Assembly (NCBI GenBank): GCA_004380135.1 | Contig: QXCR01000004.1 | Location: 248,001-312,000, forward strand | Source of the DNA: Stemphylium vesicarium | Taxonomy: Eukaryota; Ascomycota; Dothideomycetes; Pleosporales; Pleosporaceae | Reading direction: 5' to 3' | Length of the DNA: 64,000 bases | In this document: piece after piece, positions 21,976 through 33,237 of the stretch | Position numbering within the stretch: position 1 is the stretch's first letter | Layout: each line of letters begins with the position of its first letter | Program-made: the position numbers and the translations under genes | Notes under the pieces: model-generated | Seen by the model: only the letters and a program-made list of their open reading frames with translations | Database searches by the model: none | Told to the model about the DNA's origin: nothing

Positions 21976-22770
21976 TGCGGGTTGCGTTGATATGCGATTC
22001 GATTACGAGGTATGTCGTCTGTAGGGTACTGTCGACGGGTCGCAAAGGGGAAGTCAAGGCAATCGCAAAATACACGATGTGGTGGCACTGGCGGAGATTT
22101 AAATCGCGATTATCACGTACCACTGACTTGCGCGCAACACGTGTGGATACTGCAGGGAGTCGAGTAGCGACGGTCGAGGTTCGCGATGCGGAGTCGCAAA
22201 GTTCCAGCATAGTAGGCTCCAAGCCGGATCAACATTAATCCGTGCTAGGCTTCAGCCACACATCAGCCACACTTGTAAGGTTGAAGCATTCGGCGCAATG
22301 CTCGACGCGTCTCGGCTTATAGACGGCTGTCGGGGTGTCGGTCCAGCTCTCAGTTGAAAGGCTGATTCTATAATCGCTTGACCTGCTAGATTCACATGCT
22401 AGAATGAATGCACGTCGAATAAGCACTGCGACCTATTTTCAGCCCTCTGATTCCTAGTTCGGCAAGGGCCCGTCGTAAGGAACAGCTTGCAACAAGGGTC
22501 AATTGGTACGCACCACTACTCCTCGCGGGTCCCTCCCCCCTGGCTCGAACCATTGCGAGCGACTACAATTACGGCGCCCACCGTTCTCCCTTCATCTTGA
22601 TGGAACCTTCGCACTTTCATTAACTCTTTTTCTTACGAATAGAAGCCCCGAGTGGTGCCTAACGCACACCACTCCTGTTAGACCTTTATACCGTCTTCAA
22701 CTTCTGGCATTCTGGCACAACTTCGTCCATCCACTGATCGATCCACGCACCATCTACTCAATCCGCCACC
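21976..22770. promoter_or_regulatory. Divergent promoter region PRP21/PMT
   Basis: 795 bases between divergent start codons. The PMT side has a C/T-rich leader (about 22,550-22,770) ending CGCCACCATGG, a near-perfect fungal start context. No coding exon is seen. Confidence 0.5.
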
Positions 22771-25700
22771 ATGGCGAGCCTCTCGGCCTCTGACGCATAC
22801 CTGGGCGAGAAATCCTCATCGCGTCGTTCCGGCAGGTCAAAGTCGCGATCACGCTCGCGGAACGGCCGAAAACAGCAGCAGCCTCAACAACAGAAAGTAC
22901 AAGGCTACGCCTCCGAGGGTGTGCAGGACCATGATATCTTCAACCTCCCGGCTTCGGACTGGTCGCTTTTGGCAATGCTGACCGTCCTTGCGACTGCTGT
23001 ACGGCTCTTCCGAATCCAGCAGCCGACCAGTGTCGTCTTCGATGAGGTTCATTTCGGTGGATTCGCCTCGAAATACATCAAGGGCAAGTTCTTCATGGAT
23101 GTTCACCCTCCGCTGGCAAAGCTTCTCATCACACTGGCGGGTTGGTTGGGGGGATTCGACGGAAACTTTGACTTCAAAGACATTGGCAAGGACTATCTGG
23201 AGCCAAAGGTTCCATATGTCACTATGCGCATGTTGCCCGCCATTTGCGGCATCTTGACGATTCCGACCATGTTCCTCACCCTCAAGGCTGCCGGCTGCCG
23301 TACTACGACAGCGGCATTGGGTGCAGGCCTCGTTATCTTTGGTAAGGAACCAGCCTCATCAACCGGTACAATGTATGCTGACTCTCGTTAGACAATGCTC
23401 TCGTCACTCAGTCCCGCCTCATCCTCCTCGACTCGCCCCTCGTTATCTTCACCGCCCTCACCGCGCTCGCATGGACCTGCTTCATGAACCAACACGAACA
23501 AGGACCTTCCAAGGCATTCCAGCCATCGTGGTGGTTCTGGCTAGCTGCCACTGGTCTCGGTCTCGGTGCGACCGTCAGTGTCAAGTGGGTTGGCCTGTTC
23601 ACTATCGCTTGGGTCGGCAGCTTGACCCTCCTCCAACTCTGGGTTCTGCTAGGAGACACCAAGAATGTGACGCCACGTCTATGGTTCAAGCACTTCTTCG
23701 CCCGCATGTTCTGCTTGATCGTCATTCCCGTCTCATTCTACATGGCCATGTTCGGAATTCACTTCATCTGCCTGGTGAACCCTGGCGAGGGTGATGGCTT
23801 CATGTCTTCCGAATTCCAGGCGACATTGAACTCCAAGGGCATGCAAGCTGTGCCAGCAGATGTTGCTTACGGAAGCCGCGTTTCTCTGCGCCATTGGAAC
23901 ACGCAGGGCGGGTACCTTCATTCCCATAGCCACATGTACCCTACCGGAAGCAAGCAGCAGCAGATTACTCTCTACCCCCACAAGGACGAGAACAACATCT
24001 GGATCATGGAGAACCAGACTCTACCGATTATGCCAGAAGACTACGCTGGACCCAACCTGACCAGCCCCAAAGCCTGGGATGAGGTGGGCCCCACTTACAT
24101 CGAAAACGGCGGTGTCATTCGTCTTTATCACATCACCACCGACCGACGTCTCCACTCGCACGATGTCCGTGCACCCGTTACCGAAGCAGACTGGCAGAAC
24201 GAAGTATCAGCGTACGGTTACGAGGGCTTCGAAGGCGACGCAAACGACCTCTTCCGTATCGAGATTGTTAAGAGCAAGTCCGATGGAGCCGTAGCGAAGC
24301 AGCGCGTCCGTACTATTCAAACCAAGTTTAGGCTTGTTCATGTCATGACTGGCTGCGCGCTCTTCTCTCACAAAGTCAAGCTTCCAGAATGGGGCTTCGA
24401 ACAACAAGAAGTTACTTGCGCTAAGCAAGGCACCCTGCCTAACAGCATATGGTACATTGAGGGCAACGTACATCCGCTGATGGTCGATGGAGAGGTCGAG
24501 AAGGTCAACTACCGCAACCCAGGTTTCTTCGGAAAGTTCTGGGAGCTGCAGAAGGTCATGTGGAAGACGAACGCCGGCCTCACGGAATCGCACGCTTGGG
24601 ACTCTCGTCCTCCGTCCTGGCCCATCCTCCGCCGCGGCATCAACTTCTGGGGTAAGCATCACCGCCAAATCTACCTTCTAGGAAACCCGGTCATCTGGTG
24701 GAGTTCCTCCGCGCTCATCGCCATCTACATCGCCATCAAGGGCATTGCTATCCTTCGATGGCAGCGGGGCTACCGCGATTACAACAACGTCACATTCAAG
24801 CGCTTCGACTACGAGGTTGGTATGAGCATTCTGGGATGGGCGTTCCACTACTTCCCCTTCTATCTGATGGCGCGTCAATTGTTCTTGCACCACTACCTTC
24901 CAGCTCTGTATTTCGCCATCCTTGCCCTGTGTCAGATATTTGACTTTGTGAGCTACCGGTTCAGTATATTCGGACTGAGGCAATACCCCGCCATTGGCCA
25001 AGCGGTAGCTGTCGGCTTCCTGGCTGTTTCCATCATGGCCTTTACTCTCTTCGCCCCGCTTGCATATGGTAATGCATGGACCAAAGATGCATGCAACAGC
25101 GTCAAGCTTTTCAACACGTGGGATTGGGACTGCAACAACTTCCTCACCTCGGTATGTATTATCTACATTATACATGATATCCTGCTAACTTTCTGCAGTA
25201 CGAAGCATACAACAGCCAGAGCGAGCCTGTAGCATCAGTTTCTGTGCCTTCATCAGCGCCGCCTGCACCCGCTGTGCCCAAGGTTCAGCCCGAACAGCCC
25301 AAAGAGCAGCCAAAGGAACAACCAAAGGAACAGCCAGAGGCGCCTAAGCAGGATAATGTCATGTCCGAGCAGGCGGCCGTTTCCCCACCACCCCAAGATG
25401 CCCCCGAGGGTCTGCCCGTCGTTTCCAAAGAGGAGCGTATTGAATACCGTGACGAAAATGGTCGCATCCTCGATGATGACGAAGTCTCAGCACTTGCCGG
25501 AAAAGTCAGCTTCAAGACTCGCTACGAGACCCGGACCCGCATCGTTGATGGCCAGGGTAATGAGGTCTACGAAGGCCTGGTTGATTCCCATGATGATGCT
25601 GAGGAGCATGGCGTCGCACCACCCCATCCTGACGCTGAGGGCCGAAACCCCGAGACTCAAGAACAGGCTGAAGCACCTGAGGCCAGCGAAGCCCCACCAA

Positions 25701-25807
25701 CTGTCGAAGTTGTCGAAGACCAACAAAAGGAAAAGAGCGTTGAGGATCAGCAAGAGGAAGCTCAGCCTGCTAGCGAAGCTCAAGCGGCAACTCAACAGGG
25801 AGAGTAA
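22771..25807 (+). CDS. Dolichyl-phosphate-mannose protein O-mannosyltransferase (PMT family)
   Basis: Three exons (22771-23341, 23392-25151 and 25199-25807) give 979 residues. The first lumenal loop carries the essential Asp91-Glu92 (VVFDEVHFGGFASKYIKG). Multiple membrane helices flank a central lumenal MIR region (SLRHWNTQGGYLHSHSHMYP, KQQQITLYPH). The enzyme transfers mannose from dolichyl phosphate to Ser/Thr of secretory proteins in the ER membrane and is needed for cell-wall integrity. It falls in the PMT1/PMT2 subfamilies; the long cytosolic tail (EERIEYRDENGRILDDDE, VSFKTRYETRTR) points to a PMT1-type protein, but I cannot settle this. The tail also has Lys-Glu-Gln-Pro repeats encoded by a 12-base period near 25,300. 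Confidence 0.95.
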
Positions 25808-27743
25808 GATCCTTCACTGTTTTCTTCACGGCACTTTTGATGTTATAGTTTCTCTCTCCTTTTGTACCATAGGGACGGATATGTGTTAGCAGCGTATGGA
25901 GCTGGTGGCGCTAGGTCTGGTATAGGACACACATAACGGCAGATAGGAGTGGGTTGCATCTGTACGATTATATAATCTGATTTAAAAATTCCTGTCGGAG
26001 TTCAAAGAATTAGTGCTGTGAACCATATTGTGCATGGGCCACAAAATCTATCGGACGATATGCTAAAGGTTCCAGATCATGCCAGATGATGCCGTGTCAC
26101 CAAATTACGACTTTCTAGCTGTCTACCTCCCAGTGCCGACATCCAAAGCCGCGATGTAGCTCAATAGCCACAGAAAGAGCACTTGGCATTTTGTAGCAAT
26201 ACTTGCGAGTCCGTCGATATCGAAGGCATGGTAAGCTAGGATGACGCTGGAGATTGTTTTTGAGGCTTTGAGACCATGCCAGCCTCAGGCCGAATTAGGC
26301 AGCTTGCTAGCACGATGTACGCTCACGCGATCACATGCATCGGCCGACATAAAAGGGCCAGCTTAGTTCACGACACAGTCTTTCCACTGTCACGCACCAT
26401 CCGACGCCACACACTTCCACGCCATCCGGGCCGCGATCATGTGCCGTTGGGCAACGATGCAGGGACCGATTGCGCCTCTGGCGTACACGCCAGCACCAGC
26501 GCATATCTCCAGAATCTGACTGTTGATCTCACACGATACACCAATAAGGTGGCGCACTAGCTGAGATGTCGGAGCTCATGGTTCGGCGCGCGGACGATTT
26601 GTCCGGCGCAGGGCTGTTGGCAGGGCTAGAACAGGCGCAGGGTAAAGGCTGGTAGCCGGGGTGGTGGTGGGCTCGGAAGGGGAGAAAGAGGGGTCTATGA
26701 TCTAAATGATAGCCGATCGCTGCTCCGTACGTATAGCAGGGCGAGGAAAGGAAGCTTTTTTTGCCTCCCGCCCACAGCCTTCCCACTCAACTGTCCTGCC
26801 TTCCGTGCTTTCCCTTCCCACTTGCTCGGCAACGGCGGCGGAGTCGACCAGCTCACTTGGTCGGTCTGGGAGGAAACAGCCCCGCCGCCCGCTATTGCAC
26901 ACGCAATATCTATCTAGTAGCCTTTGAACAATCCCAAGATACCCGTCCCCGCTATCATTTGTCAATCTTCAATTTTTTTTCCATGATTGCGCCGTGAGAT
27001 CTGCCCGTGGAATCGGCGCGAAAGAGGAGCAAGACAGAAAAAAACAGACTTGTCTGGAATATTCTACCCCAAATTGGGCGGGGAGCCTCATGTACACATA
27101 ATGTGATTGAGTCGCGCACGTTGTTGGGTGGCAAAAAGCAAAAAAAAATGTGGGAAGTTGTCGCGAGATCCTCATGGGAATAGCCTCGAAGCCCAATTGC
27201 AGTGCCACAAGGTCCAGGGCCAGGTAAGCTTATTAGATATTTAGAAGCCTCGCGTTGATTTGTGTTATTTCTCCTTGCTTCGCTCGCGCTTCCTTCTCTT
27301 CTCTTGATTTGCCTCGCTACCCATTTTCGCGCGCTTCCATTGCTCGCTCCGCGGAGCACCGAAAGGCCCCAAAGCAAGAAGTAAGAAACTTGCAGAGACT
27401 ATAAATTAAACAATGCGGTCTAGCCGCGCATCGACGATTTTCAAAAGCCCCTCCCCGGTTTGTGCAAATTCCCATGTGCACAACATCGTGAATTTTGCAA
27501 TTGCCCGACACACCCATTCCTCCTCATCTCCCAACGCTCCTCCTTGTTGCTGCTGCATCCGAGCACGCGAATTCTCTTTTGGGAATTGTCACTTTTCTTA
27601 ATCTTGCGTCATTCGCATCATATCCTTCCAGTCTCTCGATCCTTTGGCGATTGTCATCACATTCCTTCCTTTTTAGAAACCCACCCTGCCTTACTACGCG
27701 ATATACCAAAGTATTTTCAACAAAAAGACAAAACCAAGTGGCG
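25808..27743. other. Intergenic region, no gene seen
   Basis: 1.9 kb between the PMT stop and the next plus-strand start. Overlapping short frames run in several phases. Pyrimidine-rich runs near 26,760-26,830 and 27,480-27,690 probably belong to the promoter and leader of the downstream gene. I find no RNA gene. Confidence 0.4.
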
Positions 27744-28352
27744 ATGGCGCACTATACACGACACGTTTCTGGGCCTTCGGATGAGGGCAACAGCCAATAC
27801 TGTCCGCACTGCAGCGACAGCAACAGCAAAGATGGTCCAACGCCGACACCGCACTCGCACAACAACATCAATATGGGCGATTCGTACATCCAGCAAAGTA
27901 TCGAGGTATCGCCGCCGCCGTCTAGCAGAGCACCCACGAACATCATCAACCAATCCTCGGGCCCGCACGTCATCTACATTGTAACCGACACCTGCTACCC
28001 GACCGCCCACAGTTTCGAGACAAACATCGGCACCACGCACATCATCTCCGTGCACTCGACAAAGGCAGCAGCGAACAGCCGTGCGAAGAAAATAATCTAC
28101 GACAACGACAGTGGATGCACGGTCGATATCGACAAGATCATCGAAGAAGTGAAACAGGGCTTGTACACTGGGATAGGGGTAGGCGGTAAAGAGGAGAAGG
28201 ATGGAGCCTGTTTCGCGAGGAAATGTGAGGTCGAAGGCAAGATTGTGGATGAGGATAGCGATAGTGAGGAAACGAGCGGGGACAGTGGTGAAAGTGATTT
28301 GATCGATGGGACGGGAGATGGCGAGGGCGATGGAGATGTGGAGATGGGGTGA
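27744..28352 (+). CDS. Small acidic hypothetical protein with CxxC motif
   Basis: A single-exon frame of 202 residues from ATG 27744 (MAHYTRHVSG). I do not recognise the family. The N-terminus has a YCPHC CxxC motif and a His/Asn-rich linker. The middle (about 75-150) alternates hydrophobic and polar residues like a folded domain: HVIYIVTDTCYP, THIISVHSTKAAANSRAKKI, VDIDKIIEEVKQGL. The C-terminal 45 residues are almost all Asp, Glu, Gly and Ser. There is no signal peptide or membrane helix. Upstream ATGs in other frames exist in the leader. A real gene is likely from its length, composition change and codon bias, but no function can be given. Confidence 0.65.
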   Translation: MAHYTRHVSGPSDEGNSQYCPHCSDSNSKDGPTPTPHSHNNINMGDSYIQQSIEVSPPPSSRAPTNIINQSSGPHVIYIVTDTCYPTAHSFETNIGTTHIISVHSTKAAANSRAKKIIYDNDSGCTVDIDKIIEEVKQGLYTGIGVGGKEEKDGACFARKCEVEGKIVDEDSDSEETSGDSGESDLIDGTGDGEGDGDVEMG

Positions 28353-29649
28353 TGAAGAAGAGGGATCAAAAGAAAGATTGGAGTATCAAAGAGCAGTCTT
28401 GTCGGACACCAGGGTGGGAGACAGCGCATGCTATGAACATAATGGAGAGCTGCAGGCTGTGAGGGCAGGCTGCTGAATCAAAGGCACTGCGAGAGCCGAG
28501 ACAGGCACTGAGAACCAGGTCCGCTCGGGAAAGAAAAAGTACCCAAGGTTGCTGGACTACGCACTCAATGTTCCCCTGGGAGTCTAGCCCAGTGCCTGGA
28601 ACCGACAGAACCGACAGACGCATGCGATGTATGAATATGGATCGAGCGGCGATTGCATTGTGCAATTGGGACATGACAAGGCGATGCACCTTTCGACGCA
28701 ACAGAGGTAACGAAATCTTCCGTTCATCGCAGAACACTCAAACGCTCGCCTCGAGGTCATTCGTTAGTTTTATACCCCTACAGGTCTCCTACGAGACTGT
28801 GTTTCTATGAACTCTACTCAACCGTTTAGATGTCAGCGGCAAAATTGTGGGAAATTGGGAGGTTGGGAAGTCTGCGGAGGGCATATATACGCCAACGGTA
28901 ACGATTTTATGTATGAAGTTATGGTAACGTTTTTATAATAATATTGCTACTTTGCCGCCTTTCTGGGAGATAAACTCTGAATCTTTGTTCTCCAACAATT
29001 CTAGACATCGTGCTCTAAAAAGTTGTGGCTGCGGACAGAACTTTAGAGTGGAGATCAACACAGTCACATCGAAATTCACGTTCACTGGGGAGCGAGCTCG
29101 GAACATACTGCATCTTCCATAAGGACTGAACGAATCGGCAGCCCCCGAACAGGATAGAACCAGTTTTTGATAGAGATGAAAACTTTCAGGGTATATTTTC
29201 AGCGTATGTAGAAAGCAACAAAGTGAAAAATTATGCCCACTCCGCTTCGAACAGAAAATAATCCCAATAACACATAAATGCAGCAAGTATATGCTTAAGC
29301 TTCTGTTGCGGCTCGCATTGCAGCACTGGATGCCATAGCGCGTGCGTCTTACCACCGTGAGCAGTGCGTTAAGCTGGTAAAATGTCCACTCGTTGGAATA
29401 GTAGCGCCATATATAGCCGGTTGAAATGAAAATGGAGATGTTCGTCTATAGTGGCACTAGAGTGTGGTGTTGCAGGCGCCTAGAGTCCAGCCAACTTCGA
29501 GCCCGACGCTTCCCCGCCAGTCATCTTCCCCACCTTCTCAGCCCGCGGGCAACGCACGTCATCGGTCGTTCCAAGCAGGCACAACCACAAACACGACTAC
29601 TACCTCCCGCCCGCCATCATGTCCTGCACTCTACCCTCAATCCGAAAAC
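28353..29649. other. Intergenic region, no gene seen
   Basis: 1.3 kb between two plus-strand genes. One 140-codon minus-strand frame (28,933-29,355) has no domain mark and is not supported. The last 150 bases form the C-rich leader of the aldolase gene. Confidence 0.4.
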
Positions 29650-30730
29650 ATGTCGGCTGGATACTTCCCAAAGCGCGAAAAGGTTGGCCTTGAGGATCTC
29701 TTCAGGGGCCTCGTCACGGCCTGCCACATCCTCCACCGTGAAGGTATGTGAATGCACCAGGGGTATATAAGATAATAACTAAACTTCGGTATTTACCTCA
29801 TAGGTATCTTGGACGCATATGGACACATCTCAGTGCGTTCACCAGACAATGCTGCGACTTTCTGGATGCCTTGTAATATGCCGCCAGCTCTAGTGAGCTC
29901 TCCGGAAGACCTCGTCGAGTACAATGTCGATGGCGCAGAAGCCGTTGAGAAGGACCCGAAGCCAGGATATCTGGAGCGACACATACACAGCGAAATCTAC
30001 AAGAGGTTCCCAGCGATCAACAGCGTGATTCATAGTCACGCCGGTGACGTGCTACCTTATTGTATTAGCGGTTTGCCGTTGCGGGCTACGATACACATGG
30101 CTGGCTTCTTGGGTACATGGCTTACTGCATGAAAGACTTTCCAATGCTGATGTCCGAGTCCTAGGTACCAAAGTCCCTGTCTGGGACGCCTCGAGTAGCT
30201 ATCCCTCTGGCTCAAAGCACGATCTCCTCGTCCGCGACAACACGCTCGGTGCATCCCTAGCTGCATCTTTCAAGCCCGCTACTTCGACAGGTTTCATCTA
30301 CTCTAAAGTCCGCGCAGCTCTTCCGTCGCAACTCGGCGGCGCGTCCTCGGAGCCCAAACTGGAACCAGATCACGCAGTAGTGCTCCTACAAGGTCATGGT
30401 TTCACGACCGTCGCGCATGGCATCGAAGAAGCCGTTTACCAGGCTATCTACACCAAGGAAGCTGCTAAAGCACAGACCATGGCCATGACGATATTAAACG
30501 CACACACTGGATATACGCTCGAGGGCAAGGTTGATGCTGAAGCTGGCGGGAAGATCAAGTCTGGTCATGCGAAAGTTGAAGGCGGAGGCCTCAAATACAT
30601 GAGTGACAGGGAATGCCACGATACTTGGGAGTCTATGTCAGGCACGCTGGCGAGACCATGGGCGCTTTGGTGTCGCCAAGTGGAGGTCAGCCCGTTGTAC
30701 AAGAACGACTGTCCCGCAGGCGAGGATTGA
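29650..30730 (+). CDS. Class II aldolase/adducin family protein
   Basis: Three exons (29650-29743, 29804-30112 and 30165-30730) encode 322 residues. The fold marks are LVTACHILHREG (21-32), YGHISVRSP (37-45), the metal-binding pair in VIHSHAG (His108 and His110), and a third ligand in LLQGHGFTTVA (His212). Bacterial relatives are L-fuculose-1-phosphate aldolases and ribulose-5-phosphate epimerases; fungal members of this length are mostly uncharacterised sugar-acid or hydroxy-acid enzymes of the cytosol. Both introns follow the first base of a Gly codon with GTATGT and GTACAT donors. The C-terminal 60 residues (from TLEGKVDAEAGGK) are a fungal addition. The exact substrate is unknown. Confidence 0.92.
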
Positions 30731-31528
30731 GAGGCGCGAAGGAATGACTTTATTCGCGGAGAACTTTGTCCCCATCCTTCTTTTTATAACACTCTATGAG
30801 TAGATGCCACTTTTGCTGTTCACCTTACTTTCTGCGGCGAAAGCGGTTCTGAACTTAATAATCGGCCCTTCGTATCATCTCTTACCCAACACTCTCCAAC
30901 ATCAATATGAAACGCCTATTATCTCCTTGAAATTCTCCCCAAAACTTCCGGGCCCCATACCCCGGAGAATTTGGCACTATTCCGGCAACGCCGCTACTTA
31001 ATCTAGCACCGCCAAGGTTCTCCATAGTGCTTATCCCCCAGGCCAAGATCTTCCGCCACTAACGGCGTATGCACCCCAGAATCCCGCATTAGCTTTGTCT
31101 GCGGATGCCCTTAGTCCCTAGAAAACCATCTTGATATATTGTCGATCGGGCGCTATACATGCAATGGTGCGGACAAGTGTGCACCGAAAATATGCTGCTA
31201 TCTGTTTGCAGCATAACATCCGCTTTCAGGTGTGCCACTGCTTGACTTAAGGTGGTCATTTGACATATATTAGTGTGTGTCCTATTGCAAATATCGACTA
31301 AATGATGTGGCTAGTAGATGACGGAGAGGCGGAAATGAAGAGTGTTTCGGCGCATCAAGTGCCGAGTTGCTGTTCAGACGGTGGGAGTATCCCTTGCTGT
31401 TGTTTCCAGCTGGGAACAAATAGGCTGGGAACAAATAGGCTGGGAACGCGTTGGTTATTCCACCTTCACCCTGATCTCTACTTTCGTTCTTTTTTCTGTC
31501 TGATCGATTCGCTCGCATTGCTGCAGCC
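30731..31528. other. Intergenic region with a short tandem repeat
   Basis: 0.8 kb between the aldolase-like gene and the rhamnogalacturonan lyase, both on the plus strand. It is pyrimidine-rich near 31,450-31,520, just before the lyase start. Apart from the 15-base repeat listed separately I see no feature. Confidence 0.4.
31411..31447. repeat. Tandem repeat, 2.5 copies of a 15-base unit
   Basis: The unit TGGGAACAAATAGGC occurs at 31411-31425 and 31426-31440, followed by TGGGAAC. The copies are identical. It sits 82 bases before the lyase ATG, within the likely promoter or leader. Confidence 0.9.
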
Positions 31529-33237
31529 ATGTTATTCAAGAGTTCGTTGGTGGCTGCTGCCACGCTCTCTTCGTTTGCACTGGCAGCTTTTGGTGTCACT
31601 AAGAGTGGCGACAACATCGTCGTTGATGCTGGCTCCGCCAATCCTCTCATCTTCACTGTCAGTGGCCAAAGCTGCGACATTACGTCCATAAAATATCGCG
31701 GCGAGGAACTACAGTCTTCCTCCAAGGGATCGCACATCTCTTCAGGACTCGGTACTGCGACTGTCAAATACGAGACTATTAGCAGTGAGCCAGCGCTATC
31801 TTTTTTGCGACCATGTAAGCTAATTGACGCTATGATACAGACCAGTATGTCAAGGTAACTTGTACCACAAGTACCTTGACGCATTATCTTGTTGTGAAAT
31901 CTGGTGATTCCACGATCTACATGGCGACAGACATCAGTGCTGAACCCAGTGTGGGAGAACTGCGCTTTATCGCGCGCCTTAAGAGCAGCGCTCTACCACT
32001 GGAGTATCCTTTTGGAGTCGTGTCAACGACAGCGGGGTCGACTTCAGCAATAGAGGGGAGCGACGTTTTTTTGGTTGCGAGCCAGACACGAAGCAAATTC
32101 TACTCGAGCGAGCGCTTCATCGATGACACTACGGTAAGTGTCTCTCCAATTCAAGGCAGTCCTGAGAATCCTTGCTGACGCTACCAGCACTGCGCGTATC
32201 GCGATGATGACGCAGTCCATGCTTGCTTCTTGATGAACTCGTACTCGTATGAAGGCTCCTCCGGCGGTCCTTTCTTCCGGGATATATCCACCAACAATGC
32301 TGGGCCGGATTTCTCCTTGACTTTCTACATGAACAGCGGCCATGTTCAGACTGAGAAATACCGAATGGGCCTCCATGGCCCTTACGCGTTGTCGTTCAGT
32401 CGATCCGGCATTCCACAAGGTGGCTCGAGCTTGGACACCACCTTCTTCAAAGACCTTGGTATATCGAGCTACGTCGCCCCATCTGCGCGCGGTACGGTAT
32501 CGGGAACGGCAACGGGTGTGAGCTCTAGTTTTCAGCGAGTGCTCCATTGGTACAATGATGCAGCGCAATACTGGGCGTACGCCGATAGCGCTGGAAAGTT
32601 CAGCTCTCCGGCAATGAAGCCCGGTACTTATACTCAGGTCCTCTACCAAGGCGAGTTCAAAGTAAAAGCGGCCAGTGTGACGGTTTCGGCTGGCAAGACA
32701 ACTGCTGCGAATATCGCTGCGGACACCGAGACCATAACATCTATTTGGCGTATTGGCGAGTGGGATGGCCAGCCAAAGGGCTTTCGCAACGCCGACAAAC
32801 AGCTTCGCATGCATCCTACCGACTCACGCATGGCTTCTTGGGGTCCGTTGACTTATACGGTTGGAAGCAGCGGCCTTGACAGCGTGCCGATGGCTATTGT
32901 GAAAGACAACAATCCACTCACGATCAAGTTCTCGGGTACCGATACCGCGGCAGCGACGCTTCGTGTCGGTACAACGCTCTCCTTTGCAGGTTGCCGTCCT
33001 TCGGTTGTAGTAAACAGCTTTAGTCCTGCAGTGCCTGCTGCGCCGACGAAAATCGATTCGCGGGGCTTAACACGAGGTGCGTATCGGGGCTATGGCGAGG
33101 TTTACAACTTTGCTCTTCCCGCCGGTACCTTGGTCAGTGGAAGCAATACCATCAAGGTCAGCTGTACGAGTGGAAGTTCAGGAGATGGCTTTTTGGCACC
33201 TAATGTCATCTTGGATGCTATTGAATTGTTCAAGTAG
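31529..33237 (+). CDS. Secreted rhamnogalacturonan lyase (polysaccharide lyase family 4)
   Basis: Three exons (31529-31784, 31841-32133 and 32188-33237) give 532 residues. Residues 1-20 form a signal peptide (MLFKSSLVAAATLSSFALAA). The N-terminal catalytic beta-sandwich includes FGVTKSGDNIVVDAG, HCAYRDDDAVHACFLMN and EGSSGGPFFRDI; a FnIII-like module (YTQVLYQGEFKVKAASVTV) and a C-terminal carbohydrate-binding-like module (IWRIGEWDGQPKGFRNADK to ILDAIELF) follow. The order matches PL4 RglA-type enzymes, which cleave the Rha-GalA bond of pectin rhamnogalacturonan I by beta-elimination. Its presence fits a plant-associated or saprobic fungus. The introns are canonical (GTGAGC, GTAAGT). Confidence 0.94.

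Noticed and set aside
28933..29355. 140-codon minus-strand frame in intergenic DNA
   Set aside because: No domain, no splice-linked exon; length is within chance for this much sequence.
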